Shown piece after piece: positions 24,976-33,325 of a stretch of DNA of 64,000 nucleotides. Within the stretch, counting starts at the first letter, position 1. Every line of letters begins with the position of its first letter. The stretch is taken from positions 38,299 to 102,298 of the forward strand of contig SCQS01000014.1 in assembly GCA_004299705.1 (NCBI GenBank). Direction: 5' to 3'. The stretch is from Rhodanobacteraceae bacterium. Lineage in GTDB: Bacteria; Pseudomonadota; Gammaproteobacteria; Xanthomonadales; Rhodanobacteraceae. Below the pieces are notes generated by a model. That model had not been told where the DNA came from. It did no database searches and saw nothing but the letters and a program-made list of their open reading frames with translations. Position numbers and translations under genes: made by a program.

Positions 24976-25806
24976 GTGTCGCGTTCAGCCTGGACGTACC
25001 AGACCCGAGAAAAATGGTCATGGCTGTTTGAGCTCGCTAGAACGTTCTTGCACGAAGCTTACGCGCTTTCGGCGCGTGTAACGCTCGACCAGCGAGACGC
25101 CGAACGTTCCATTTGCGTACTGCTATTTGGCCGAGCCGTCTCCGGTACGGAGGCACTTGTGACTCTGGCTGCGTCCGGCTTCCTCATAGAAGCGGATATC
25201 GTATTTCGCTCAAACCTTGAAGCGTTGTTTCGGCTCGCGGCGCTGGTTGAAGAACCAAAGCTGCTTTCGCGTTACCTGGGTGAAGACTATCCGCGGCGTC
25301 GGAGGGCGATGGGCGACCTGCGCGAGCTTCTGAGTGGCATCGATCCGAGGCCGCCCGGTGCACCGTCCGACTGCGACATAGACAACGCGATTCGGGAGAT
25401 CGAACAAGAAGCTAAGGAATTTCAGGATACCCATGATGTGGCGAAGCTTCGCGAGGTAAAGACATGGGACTGGGTAGTAGCCGGTGGCCAATTCGACTTC
25501 TTCTTCGGAAAGTACCTGATGCATTCGAATGTGGTTCACCATGCGGCAAGGGATCTAGAAAGAAGAATCGATGTGCGCGAGGATGGACAGGGACTCAAAG
25601 CTATCTACATGGGTATTGAGCAAGAATCACCCGTCGAGATCGTGCTGGACGGCCTGTTGCTCTTGGCTCGTTGCATTGATAAGTTCGCTAAAGCTGTCGA
25701 CGAGGAAGTTTCCGATGCGCTTCGCGAGGCCCGCGCTGAGTTGGACAAGCGCTTCGATGTTGAACACGCTGTGAGGGGTGACCATGCTGACCGCGCTTGC
25801 ACGTAA
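24976..25806 (+). CDS. DUF5677-like protein
   Basis: A 276-residue all-helical protein starting at GTG. The early block FGRAVSGTEALVTLAASGFLIEADIVFRSNLEALF resembles the repeated helices of DUF5677 proteins, which bear conserved Arg and Glu residues. No signal peptide or membrane span is seen. Family members occur often in mobile and defence-rich regions without known function. It is one of the genes following the XRE regulator. Confidence 0.55.
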   Translation: MSRSAWTYQTREKWSWLFELARTFLHEAYALSARVTLDQRDAERSICVLLFGRAVSGTEALVTLAASGFLIEADIVFRSNLEALFRLAALVEEPKLLSRYLGEDYPRRRRAMGDLRELLSGIDPRPPGAPSDCDIDNAIREIEQEAKEFQDTHDVAKLREVKTWDWVVAGGQFDFFFGKYLMHSNVVHHAARDLERRIDVREDGQGLKAIYMGIEQESPVEIVLDGLLLLARCIDKFAKAVDEEVSDALREARAELDKRFDVEHAVRGDHADRACT

Positions 25807-25988
25807 GAGCCAACGATTCCTGCATCGGCGAAATTGATCGGCGTCATCGCGGCTGGGTGGGTCGATAGCTTGTGCCGCAACATTTTTAACGCCGTGATGA
25901 CGAAATTGTGCGTTTGCAGCGAGACCATTGCCGACAGTCGTAGGACGGTGCCGGCTTGGAAATCGGCTCACGGGGAAAGGGGGCTTAC

Positions 25989-27488
25989 ATGTATTGCTGG
26001 AAGTGCGGGACCCAAATCGCGGATGGCAGTGCTTTCTGTGCCGCATGTGGCGCTGCTATCAAACAGCCGATCTCGCCGCGACGCGAGAATCAGGAAGCAC
26101 CGGCATCACAGCAGTCAACACAAGCCGCGCTTGTCTCAAGTACGGCATCACCAGTTCGCGATGCGGGTCGAGAGTCGCAGACGACCACGAGCGGAATGCT
26201 CCCACCGCATGCCGATGCCCCTAATCTGTACGCTGGTTTTTGGCGAAGAGCAGTCGCTTTCGCCCTCGACTGTCTCGTCCTCGTCATACCGTATGCCGTA
26301 CTGCAGGCCATCGCGCGACTGCATCCACTCGTTGCCCTCTTCGAGATTGTCCTCTTCTGGCTGTATTACGCCCTCTTCGAGTCCTCCCCTCTCCAGGCAA
26401 CGCCGGGCAAGCTTGCTCTGGGACTGGCAGTCGTGGACGCGGGAGGACAGCGCATCAGCTTTGGACGCGCCACTGGACGATATCTGTGCAGGTTTCTGTC
26501 TTTCATCACCCTGCTCATCGGTTACTTGATGGCCGGATGGACACGCCGCAAACAATGCTTGCATGACATGCTGGCCGACGCCTACGTAGTTCGAAAAGCA
26601 AAGTTGCGAACGCAGTTCCCGTCGGACGATCCGTCAGCTTACAAGCCGCCCTCGGCATGGGTGTCAATCGCGGTCGGGCTCACATGTTTGGTTATCGTCA
26701 CAGCCTTGTCTGTGCTCGGCGACCTCGGCTATCGAGACTATTTGGCTCGGTCGCAGATCAGCCGTGCGATAACCGAAACTGCCCCTATACGCACAGCGAT
26801 TGCAAATTATGTTGCTGATAAGCACTTGTTGCCTCACGACGAAGCGGTGTTTGGAACTGGATCGTTCGATACTTCTGATGACCGTTCCTTGCGTGAGGTG
26901 GACATGCGTGACGGTGTAATCGTTGCCACTTTCGGAAGTACGGCGAGTACATTGATCAGGGGCGGGGCCATACGCATGACACCGGCTGCAGGGGCAGGCG
27001 GCGCGATCGTATGGAATTGCGCGGTTGAAAACATTCAGCAGGAATTTGTGCCGGTTGGGTGCAGCAACCAAGGATCCGATTTGTCTCTTCCGGTGGCGTA
27101 CGCCAGACCTGAAGATCCGTCAGACATCAAGGCATGGGAAAGATTTCTGACTCCAATCGTGGAACAGAACTTGGGCAGCATCACCCATACGCCCTATGTT
27201 TACTTCGTGCCATCGCCTGATGATTCGACGAGGGCCGGGATGATCCAGAAAGTGCAAGATCAGCTGAGTACGGTGGTTGCAGCTACGGTCCTGCCGGGAA
27301 ATATGGTCGCCGCGGGTGGGCCGAATTCGGCTACCACGGCACACGTGCTCGAAACTGCGTTCCAGAACGCCTCCCCGGGATCTTTCAAGGGCGTGGTGAT
27401 CTTGTTTATCGGGGACGAGTCAGACGCGGCTGCAGTAAGACAAGCGGTGTATCTGAGTGGTGCAACGTTCAAATTCGCGCAGATGTAA
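25989..27488 (+). CDS. Zinc-ribbon / RDD / pilin-like multidomain membrane protein
   Basis: A 499-residue fusion. An N-terminal zinc ribbon (CWKCG...CAACG, residues 3-22) and linker precede an RDD domain with about three helices (near 85-200), marked by FWRRAVAFALD and the Arg/Asp residues of that family. A further helix near 225 leads to a segment resembling a minor pilin (ISRAITETAPIRTAI, two Cys). The final about 120 residues are unassigned. The start at 25989 is set by the ribbon and a GGGG just upstream. RDD proteins move small ions or solutes; a sensing role for the tail is a guess. Confidence 0.65.
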   Translation: MYCWKCGTQIADGSAFCAACGAAIKQPISPRRENQEAPASQQSTQAALVSSTASPVRDAGRESQTTTSGMLPPHADAPNLYAGFWRRAVAFALDCLVLVIPYAVLQAIARLHPLVALFEIVLFWLYYALFESSPLQATPGKLALGLAVVDAGGQRISFGRATGRYLCRFLSFITLLIGYLMAGWTRRKQCLHDMLADAYVVRKAKLRTQFPSDDPSAYKPPSAWVSIAVGLTCLVIVTALSVLGDLGYRDYLARSQISRAITETAPIRTAIANYVADKHLLPHDEAVFGTGSFDTSDDRSLREVDMRDGVIVATFGSTASTLIRGGAIRMTPAAGAGGAIVWNCAVENIQQEFVPVGCSNQGSDLSLPVAYARPEDPSDIKAWERFLTPIVEQNLGSITHTPYVYFVPSPDDSTRAGMIQKVQDQLSTVVAATVLPGNMVAAGGPNSATTAHVLETAFQNASPGSFKGVVILFIGDESDAAAVRQAVYLSGATFKFAQM

Positions 27489-27527
27489 GCGCAAAAGATG
27501 AACGCATGCGCATTACAGGGCGGGGAA

Positions 27528-28700
27528 TCACGACGCGATTTTCAGCGCTGCAATTTTCGGGTCGTAGACCATGCCGGCGATCGATCCATCGCGGATGCGT
27601 TTTACAGCCTCGTCGATGACGGAAAGCGGGACCAGGAACCACTCGCGGGGTTTGACCGCGCGACCGAACCGGTCCTGGATGGTCAGGTCGAGTTGGGCCG
27701 GCACGAAGATGCGGTGCAGCAAACTCTCCAGCTTGATCCGATTGATGCCCGACAGCTTGTAGGTCGCCACGACTTCGACCTTTGCCAGGAGATAAGTCGC
27801 GTCGTGCTCGGCATTGGCGATGCGGGTTTCGACCTTGCCGCCCGTGACGCCGACCTTGTGGATCAGCTCGCGGTGCTCCGCCACGTAGGGATTGTCCGAG
27901 AGGCTGCGTAACACGTATATGGTGCCGCTTTCGACATCTTCGTCTTCCATCGCGCCGCCAAACAGGGGCCCTTCATCGGCGCCGGTCACCCGACGGCCCG
28001 CTTCGTCCTTGTACAAGGCGCGTTGCAGCGACCACAGAAGGAGATTGCTTTCGGTGCCGTTCGAATAGATAACTCGCAACCTCGCGTCGATTCCGCCATT
28101 CGGGGCTTTGAACTCCTCTCCCTTCTCGGCCACGTAAACCATTTGCCCACCAAGGATAAAAAAACCGCCCTTGGCAATGCTGGCGTCCCGGCCAAATCTA
28201 ACGGATGTGCGAACGCCTGACTGCAACTCCTGCTCGGCCCGCTCAAACAGCGGTTTGAACCGGTCGAAGTCTTGGCACGGCGTGCGATTGGCGACGTCTT
28301 CGGCAGCACGGCGCTCCGCATGCGTGCGCACATACTTCAGCACGGTAATGTCATCGCTGGTGCGGGGAGCGTCCACGCCCAAGCCGGCGAGCAATGCGTC
28401 GTCGTCCAGATAGTCGGCTCCAGCTTCCGCAACGGCCTCCGTGCCCGGCAATAAATCGTGGGTATCCATTGCCGCGAGCAATGGGCGAGCCTCCGGCAGC
28501 TTGCGCAAACGATCGAGCCGGACAGCGTACAGACGTTCAAAGATGTCGTTGTGCTCACTGTGCCGCGGCGCACGGCCGTGCTTGTCGAAAAAACGCAGGA
28601 TGTCTTCGAAGCCCGCGATGATGCGTTCTTCGCGGGGCGTGTGGCTGCCAACCCGCTCGGGGGTTGCGTCAACACCCAGCGCATCGAGCAGTTGTGAATT
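27528..28700 (-). CDS. GIY-YIG (T5orf172/Mug113-type) nuclease-like protein lacking a start codon
   Basis: The C-terminal part carries the GIY-YIG-like domain: SGTIYVLRSLSDNPYV (about 215-230), then IHKVGVTGG, then the catalytic-region Arg and a late Glu in INRIKLESLLHRIF. The reading frame stays open past the first NTG codon at 28508, through a well-formed N-terminus (LLDALGVD..PERVG..TPREERIIAGFEDILRFF), to a stop just above 28701. No ATG, GTG or TTG occurs in that upper part; CTG at 28689-28691 is the only candidate. An ATG at 28702-28704 would fit if one T (28701) were removed. Either a frameshift or truncation by the adjacent transposon end has removed the start. Confidence 0.7.
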   Translation of the reverse strand, partial: NSQLLDALGVDATPERVGSHTPREERIIAGFEDILRFFDKHGRAPRHSEHNDIFERLYAVRLDRLRKLPEARPLLAAMDTHDLLPGTEAVAEAGADYLDDDALLAGLGVDAPRTSDDITVLKYVRTHAERRAAEDVANRTPCQDFDRFKPLFERAEQELQSGVRTSVRFGRDASIAKGGFFILGGQMVYVAEKGEEFKAPNGGIDARLRVIYSNGTESNLLLWSLQRALYKDEAGRRVTGADEGPLFGGAMEDEDVESGTIYVLRSLSDNPYVAEHRELIHKVGVTGGKVETRIANAEHDATYLLAKVEVVATYKLSGINRIKLESLLHRIFVPAQLDLTIQDRFGRAVKPREWFLVPLSVIDEAVKRIRDGSIAGMVYDPKIAALKIAS

Positions 28701-28701
28701 A

Positions 28702-28749
28702 CATCAAATTACGCGACATAATCTGCGATACAATGCGCATCACATCGGA
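28702..28749. repeat. Four imperfect 12-base tandem repeats before tnsA
   Basis: Four consecutive 12-base units begin at 28702, 28714, 28726 and 28738. The first three share the pattern C..-.A-.A-.T..G; the fourth matches more weakly. They sit between the GIY-YIG frame and tnsA, where a Tn7-like left end with TnsB sites is expected. A TGT at 28693-28695 could be the terminal trinucleotide. Confidence 0.4.
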
Positions 28750-28816
28750 TATTTCACATCCATTTTCACGATTGACTACCTATCTATAAACGCGACCGGA
28801 TTAGGAATCCGCCTCA

Positions 28817-29491
28817 ATGGCACGACTGGATGCAAGGCCTTCAACTAGGAAGCTGAGAACGAGCCGTAGAAGCCTGACGGGACGGTTAGTCACCGCCGAT
28901 GGCGAAGTCGCCACCTTCGAGTCCTCTCTCGAACGAGACTGGCTGATGGTGCTGGACTTGGACCCCGCTGTTCAGAGCATTGAAGTCCAGCCGTTCACGC
29001 TTCTGTACGAGATGGGCGGGGTGTCGAGCAAGTACACGCCTGATGTGCTCGCTAGGTTCGACGGCAGCAAGCGAAACGAGTCCGTAACGGTCTATGAGGT
29101 GAAACCTGCGGACGAGTTGCGCAAAAACTGGGCGATGTATCGACCAAGGTTCAAGGCCGCACTCCGCTACTGCCGAGCCCAGGGTTGGCGATTCAGGATC
29201 GTCACCGAGCGGCAGATCCGAACCCCCATGCTCACGAACGCGCGGTTTCTACGTCGCTACCGCTCAATACCCGTCGACAGCTTGGCGTGTAAGCAACTGG
29301 AGTATGCGCTGCATGCTCTCGGACCGACCACTCCGCAAGCACTGTTGGCGGGAACCTATTTCTCGCCAGAGTCCAGACTCGCCGCTCTGCCGATGCTGTG
29401 GAAGATGATCGCGTGCAGGCAGATCGCTGCCGACCTCGACAATCCGCTGACGATGGGCTCGCGGATTTGGCTCGCGGGGGACTTCCCGTGA
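28817..29491 (+). CDS. tnsA: TnsA-family transposon endonuclease
   Basis: A 224-residue restriction-fold endonuclease that cuts the 5' ends of a Tn7-like element. Catalytic-type residues are visible as FESSLERDW (E35/E39), YTPDV (D76) and YEVKP (E94, K96). The second half matches the TnsA C-terminal winged-helix region that binds TnsC. The stop overlaps the tnsB GTG start (GTGA). First gene of a five-gene overlapping operon. Confidence 0.88.
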   Translation: MARLDARPSTRKLRTSRRSLTGRLVTADGEVATFESSLERDWLMVLDLDPAVQSIEVQPFTLLYEMGGVSSKYTPDVLARFDGSKRNESVTVYEVKPADELRKNWAMYRPRFKAALRYCRAQGWRFRIVTERQIRTPMLTNARFLRRYRSIPVDSLACKQLEYALHALGPTTPQALLAGTYFSPESRLAALPMLWKMIACRQIAADLDNPLTMGSRIWLAGDFP

Positions 29492-31395
29492 GATTCGTCT
29501 CTAAAAAGTTCTTGGCGTTCCAGATAGGACAAATCGTGCGCTGCGGCGAGGCTCGATACGAGATTACCCATCTCATCAGCGTCGACAGCGTGCTGGCGCG
29601 CAACCTGGAGACGGCGCAGAGCGAGCGCTTACGCATTGAGAGTCTGGCTTCCGCGGAAATCGATCCAGCTCCCGTCTCTGCCGATGGTTCCCGGAACGAG
29701 CGCGACATCACCCAGTATTCGGAAGTCGACTGGGCGGAAGGCCAGCGCAGATTCGAGGCCATCAAGCCGCTCCTGGAAAATCCGATTCGCTCGCGAGCCA
29801 GTGCGGAGCAGGCCGCCGAAAAGGCAGGCGTCCATGTCGCCACGCTCTACCAATGGCTCAGGTTGTATCAGGCCGCTGGCCATGTGTCGGCATTGGTTCC
29901 ACACAAGCGCGGCCGCAAGCCAGGAACGCGGTTGCTGACGGATGCGCAGGAAGCAGTCATCGAGAAGGCCATCGAAGACGTGTACCTGCACAAGCAGCGC
30001 CACGCCAAGCAGGACGTCGTAGACGAGGTTCTACGGCGCTGTCGGCTAGGCAAGATCGCACAGCCGCATCCGAACACTGTCCGCAACCGAATTTCCGTTG
30101 TCGATCCCGCACTCGTACTTCGCCGACGTGGCCAGCGAGATGAAGCCAGGAAATACCAAGCCTTCCCAAGGCAGTTCCCGGGCGCCGACTATCCGCTGGC
30201 CGTGGTTCAGATCGACCACACACCAGGCGATGTCATGCTGGTCGACGATGTCCACCGCCTGCCGCTCGGACGCCCTTGGGTGACGCTTGCAATTGACGTC
30301 TTCTCCCGGATGGTCGTGGGTATCTATATCTCGCTAGAGGCTCCGAATGCAGCGGCCGTCGGAATGTGTCTGGCTCAGGCTTTGTGTTCAAAACGTGAAT
30401 ACCTAGCGTCTCTCGGTGTTGAGGGCGAATGGACGGTCTGGGGGGCGATGGCAACCGTGCACTCGGACAACGGGAGGGACCTGCGAAGCGAGTCGATCGC
30501 GAGGGCTTGCCAAGAATACGGCATCGACATCCAGTGGCGGCCGGTCACCCAGCCCCATTTCGGCGGCCACATTGAGCGTCTGATGGGAACGGCCGCTAAG
30601 GAGCTCCACAAGCTTCCGGGCACGACGTTCTCGAACCCGAAGGACCGGAAGGGGTACTCCTCCGAGGACGAGGCAGTCCTGACCATGAAGGAGTTCGAAC
30701 AGTTGCTCGTCGATTTCATCGTCAACGTCTATCACGAGCGCCGTCACGACGGGATCGGTATGTCACCCCAGCGGAAATGGTCCATCGGAATCAGCGGCGA
30801 CGAGAACACCCCAGGAACGGGAGTGCCGCCGATTCCAGAGGATCCTATTCGGGTCCAAATCGACTTCATGCCCTATGAAGAGCGCACGATTCAGCAGTAC
30901 GGCGTGCAGATCGACAACATCCGCTACTACGCGCCTGAATTGGATCCCTATGTCAACGCGGAAGATCCCGAGAACCCTAAGGCCAAACGAGCCTTCCTCT
31001 TCCGCCGCAACCCACGCGACATCAGCAAGGTCTATTTCCTCGACCCCAAGGACAACATCTACGTCACGATCCCATATCAGAACATCGGCCTACCCCCGAT
31101 GAGCCTTTGGGAATTGCGCGAGATTCTGAAGCACCTGAAGGCCGAGGGTCTCAAGGACATCAACGAGCACCGGATTTTCGAGGCGCTTGAACGGATGCGC
31201 GGCCGCATTGCCCGGGCGACCGCCAAGAGCAAGGCCGCGCGGCGGAAGGCCGCTAGAATGCCGCCGCCTAAAAACGTTCCGAAAGCAGCATGCATCAACA
31301 AAGACGAGCTGCCGTCGCGGCCCGCGGCCTCACCGGAGGCGGATCCGTTCGCAATGGCCATCAAGCCATTTGAAGAGGTGTCATTGGTCCGATGA
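29488..31395 (+). CDS. tnsB: TnsB/TniA-type DDE transposase
   Basis: A 635-residue transposase that cleaves and joins the 3' ends. An N-terminal helix-turn-helix region (about 100-140, with HVATLYQWLRLYQ) precedes an integrase core with the acidic triad D243, D327 and E363, the last two 35 apart. A Mu-type C-terminal beta-barrel follows, then a basic tail for TnsC contact. The GTG at 29488 overlaps the tnsA stop; an in-frame upstream start at 29398 would lie inside tnsA. All catalytic residues are intact. Confidence 0.9.
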   Translation: MRFVSKKFLAFQIGQIVRCGEARYEITHLISVDSVLARNLETAQSERLRIESLASAEIDPAPVSADGSRNERDITQYSEVDWAEGQRRFEAIKPLLENPIRSRASAEQAAEKAGVHVATLYQWLRLYQAAGHVSALVPHKRGRKPGTRLLTDAQEAVIEKAIEDVYLHKQRHAKQDVVDEVLRRCRLGKIAQPHPNTVRNRISVVDPALVLRRRGQRDEARKYQAFPRQFPGADYPLAVVQIDHTPGDVMLVDDVHRLPLGRPWVTLAIDVFSRMVVGIYISLEAPNAAAVGMCLAQALCSKREYLASLGVEGEWTVWGAMATVHSDNGRDLRSESIARACQEYGIDIQWRPVTQPHFGGHIERLMGTAAKELHKLPGTTFSNPKDRKGYSSEDEAVLTMKEFEQLLVDFIVNVYHERRHDGIGMSPQRKWSIGISGDENTPGTGVPPIPEDPIRVQIDFMPYEERTIQQYGVQIDNIRYYAPELDPYVNAEDPENPKAKRAFLFRRNPRDISKVYFLDPKDNIYVTIPYQNIGLPPMSLWELREILKHLKAEGLKDINEHRIFEALERMRGRIARATAKSKAARRKAARMPPPKNVPKAACINKDELPSRPAASPEADPFAMAIKPFEEVSLVR

Positions 31396-32279
31396 GCGAA
31401 TTCGACCATCTTGCGCCGGAAGTCAGGAATGTCCTGGAACTGTCCACGGCAGAGCGGATTGCGTTCTGCCGCGAGGACCGCTGGGTCGGCTACACGCGTG
31501 CCGTGGAAGTTCGCAACAAGCTCGATGACCTGGTGGCGTTCCCGCGCAGTCTCCGGATGCCGAACCTTCTCATCGTGGGACGCAACGGGAACGGCAAGAG
31601 CGCCATTCTGGAGCATTTCGCCCGATCGCACGAAGTGCAGGCAACCGAAGCTGGAACGCCGGTCATGCCTGTATTGCTGATCGAGATGCCAGACACGGCC
31701 GACGCATCGGAGTTCTGGTCCGAAATCCTGTGGAAGATGCTGATCTCGCACCGCGAAGGCGATCATCCGCGCAACAAGAAGCGCCAGGTGAAATCCATTC
31801 TGCAGTATGCGCAGGTCAGGGTGCTGGTTATCGACGAGTTCAACAACCTAGTCAATGCCGGGCGCAAGGCCGGCGACCTGCTGGCGTCGATCAAGGAGCT
31901 CAGTAACGCCCTGAAACTCTCGATCGTCGCTGCCGGGACCCAGGCTGCGATTAACGCATTGAATTCGGATCCGCATATGAAGTCACGGTTTTCGCCGGTG
32001 GCGTTGAACCGGTGGTCCTTGAATGCCGAGTACCTCCGGTTTCTCACAAGCTACGAGAAGCTATTGCCGCTGGCGAAACCATCCGGGCTGGCCACGCGCG
32101 AACTGGCACCCAGGCTATACGCAATGGGCGGAGACGCCATTGGTGGTACGGTGAACCTGCTTAAGGCGGCGTCGAAGCGCGCCATCGAGACTGGGACTGA
32201 GTGCATCACGGTACCGCTGCTTGAAAAGCTCGATTGGACCGGCCCTGAAGGCTGGGAAGAAATGGCGCGGGCGGTTTGA
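31392..32279 (+). CDS. tnsC: TnsC/TniB-type AAA+ transposition regulator
   Basis: A 295-residue ATPase linking the transposase to target-selection proteins. Walker A is GRNGNGKS (63-70) and Walker B VLVIDEF (144-150), followed by a sensor-1-like GTQAAINAL. It matches TniB more than the long Tn7 TnsC. The ATG overlaps the tnsB stop as ATGA. ATP-binding residues are intact. Confidence 0.9.
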   Translation: MSEFDHLAPEVRNVLELSTAERIAFCREDRWVGYTRAVEVRNKLDDLVAFPRSLRMPNLLIVGRNGNGKSAILEHFARSHEVQATEAGTPVMPVLLIEMPDTADASEFWSEILWKMLISHREGDHPRNKKRQVKSILQYAQVRVLVIDEFNNLVNAGRKAGDLLASIKELSNALKLSIVAAGTQAAINALNSDPHMKSRFSPVALNRWSLNAEYLRFLTSYEKLLPLAKPSGLATRELAPRLYAMGGDAIGGTVNLLKAASKRAIETGTECITVPLLEKLDWTGPEGWEEMARAV

Positions 32280-32284
32280 CCGGC

Positions 32285-33325
32285 ATGCGCTGGGGTTTTC
32301 GTCCCGAACCACTCGATGGCGAACTCCTGAGCTCCTACCTCGTTCGCAGTGCCGGTCTGCATGGCGTGCCCGCCGACCGATTCTGCGTCTTTCACTTTCC
32401 CGAATTTCGTATCTGGACCCGGGACATCGACAGGTCGGCCACGACGCCGTTTCTGGACGCCTTGTCCGCGAAGGCGGAGCTTTCGCTGGAGTGTGTAGAA
32501 CGGATGACCCTGAGAGATTGGGAGCCGTTGGTCTCAAACCGGGCCCATCGGGGCATGGCTTCGTGGATCAACGCGCTGGGCGTCTACCACAGGGTGAGGC
32601 TGCGTCACGGCCTTCAGTACTGCCCCATGTGCATCGCTGGTGTTCCGGCGTATAAAAAGACTTGGCGCCTATCTTTTGTCACGACATGCGAAATTCACGG
32701 CTGCGTGCTCTTCGACGCCTGTCCCTGCTGCGACGCGCCGATCATTCCTCACCGGCAGCTGGCGGGTGCTCTGCGTTGTCATAACTGTCACCGCTCTCTT
32801 ATCGGCACATTGCTGCCCATACCGGAGCAATCCCTACCCGTGACCGCACTGCAGAACGAGTGTCTGCATGCGCTTGGTACCGGGTTTGCAGACGTGGGTG
32901 GCGCACGTGTCCGGGCGGGCGCGTACTTCCGAGGGTTGCGCATACTTGCCTCGGTGAGCCTGGAACGTGGCTGCGGCAAGAGCCAAGGCGACGCCGTTTC
33001 ATGCGGGTTGCCGATGGAGTGCATGCGCACGGCGAACCGCGTCGCAGCGCTCTGTGCGCTTGCATCGCTACTTGCGGCGTGGCCCAAATCCTTCCGCCAC
33101 CGAGCGGCCGATTGGTGCTGGACGCAGCGAATGTTCTGCAGGCGATCCGTTCCGGCGTGGCTGTACCGTGAAGTCCGGCGCCTGCCACGTGGCCGTGTCA
33201 GGCGCACCAGAGCACGGCAATCGCTGCGTGCGAAACTGACGTCGTTGGGAAGATGGAAACCCGAGGGCTGGCGGGGAACGCGCGCGGTACTACTTGTTTG
33301 CGCCGCACAGGAGTGCCGGCGGTGA
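32285..33325 (+). CDS. tniQ: TniQ-family target-selection protein
   Basis: About 346 residues. The TniQ domain is recognised by an N-terminal RPEPLDGELLSSYLVRSA, the zinc-binding CPMC, then a HGC..FDACPCC cluster and CHNC. TniQ recruits TnsC to a target and usually works with a DNA- or RNA-guided partner. I use the ATG at 32285; a TTG at 32276 overlaps the tnsC stop. The stop overlaps the next gene's GTG start. Confidence 0.85.
   Translation: MRWGFRPEPLDGELLSSYLVRSAGLHGVPADRFCVFHFPEFRIWTRDIDRSATTPFLDALSAKAELSLECVERMTLRDWEPLVSNRAHRGMASWINALGVYHRVRLRHGLQYCPMCIAGVPAYKKTWRLSFVTTCEIHGCVLFDACPCCDAPIIPHRQLAGALRCHNCHRSLIGTLLPIPEQSLPVTALQNECLHALGTGFADVGGARVRAGAYFRGLRILASVSLERGCGKSQGDAVSCGLPMECMRTANRVAALCALASLLAAWPKSFRHRAADWCWTQRMFCRRSVPAWLYREVRRLPRGRVRRTRARQSLRAKLTSLGRWKPEGWRGTRAVLLVCAAQECRR

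Noticed and set aside
24863..25081. Short ORF between the XRE and DUF5677-like genes
   Set aside because: No ribosome site, no domain, and it overlaps the better supported gene starting at 24976.
27528..28508. GIY-YIG protein starting at the TTG at 28508
   Set aside because: The frame continues upstream with clear family-like sequence, so that TTG lies inside the protein.
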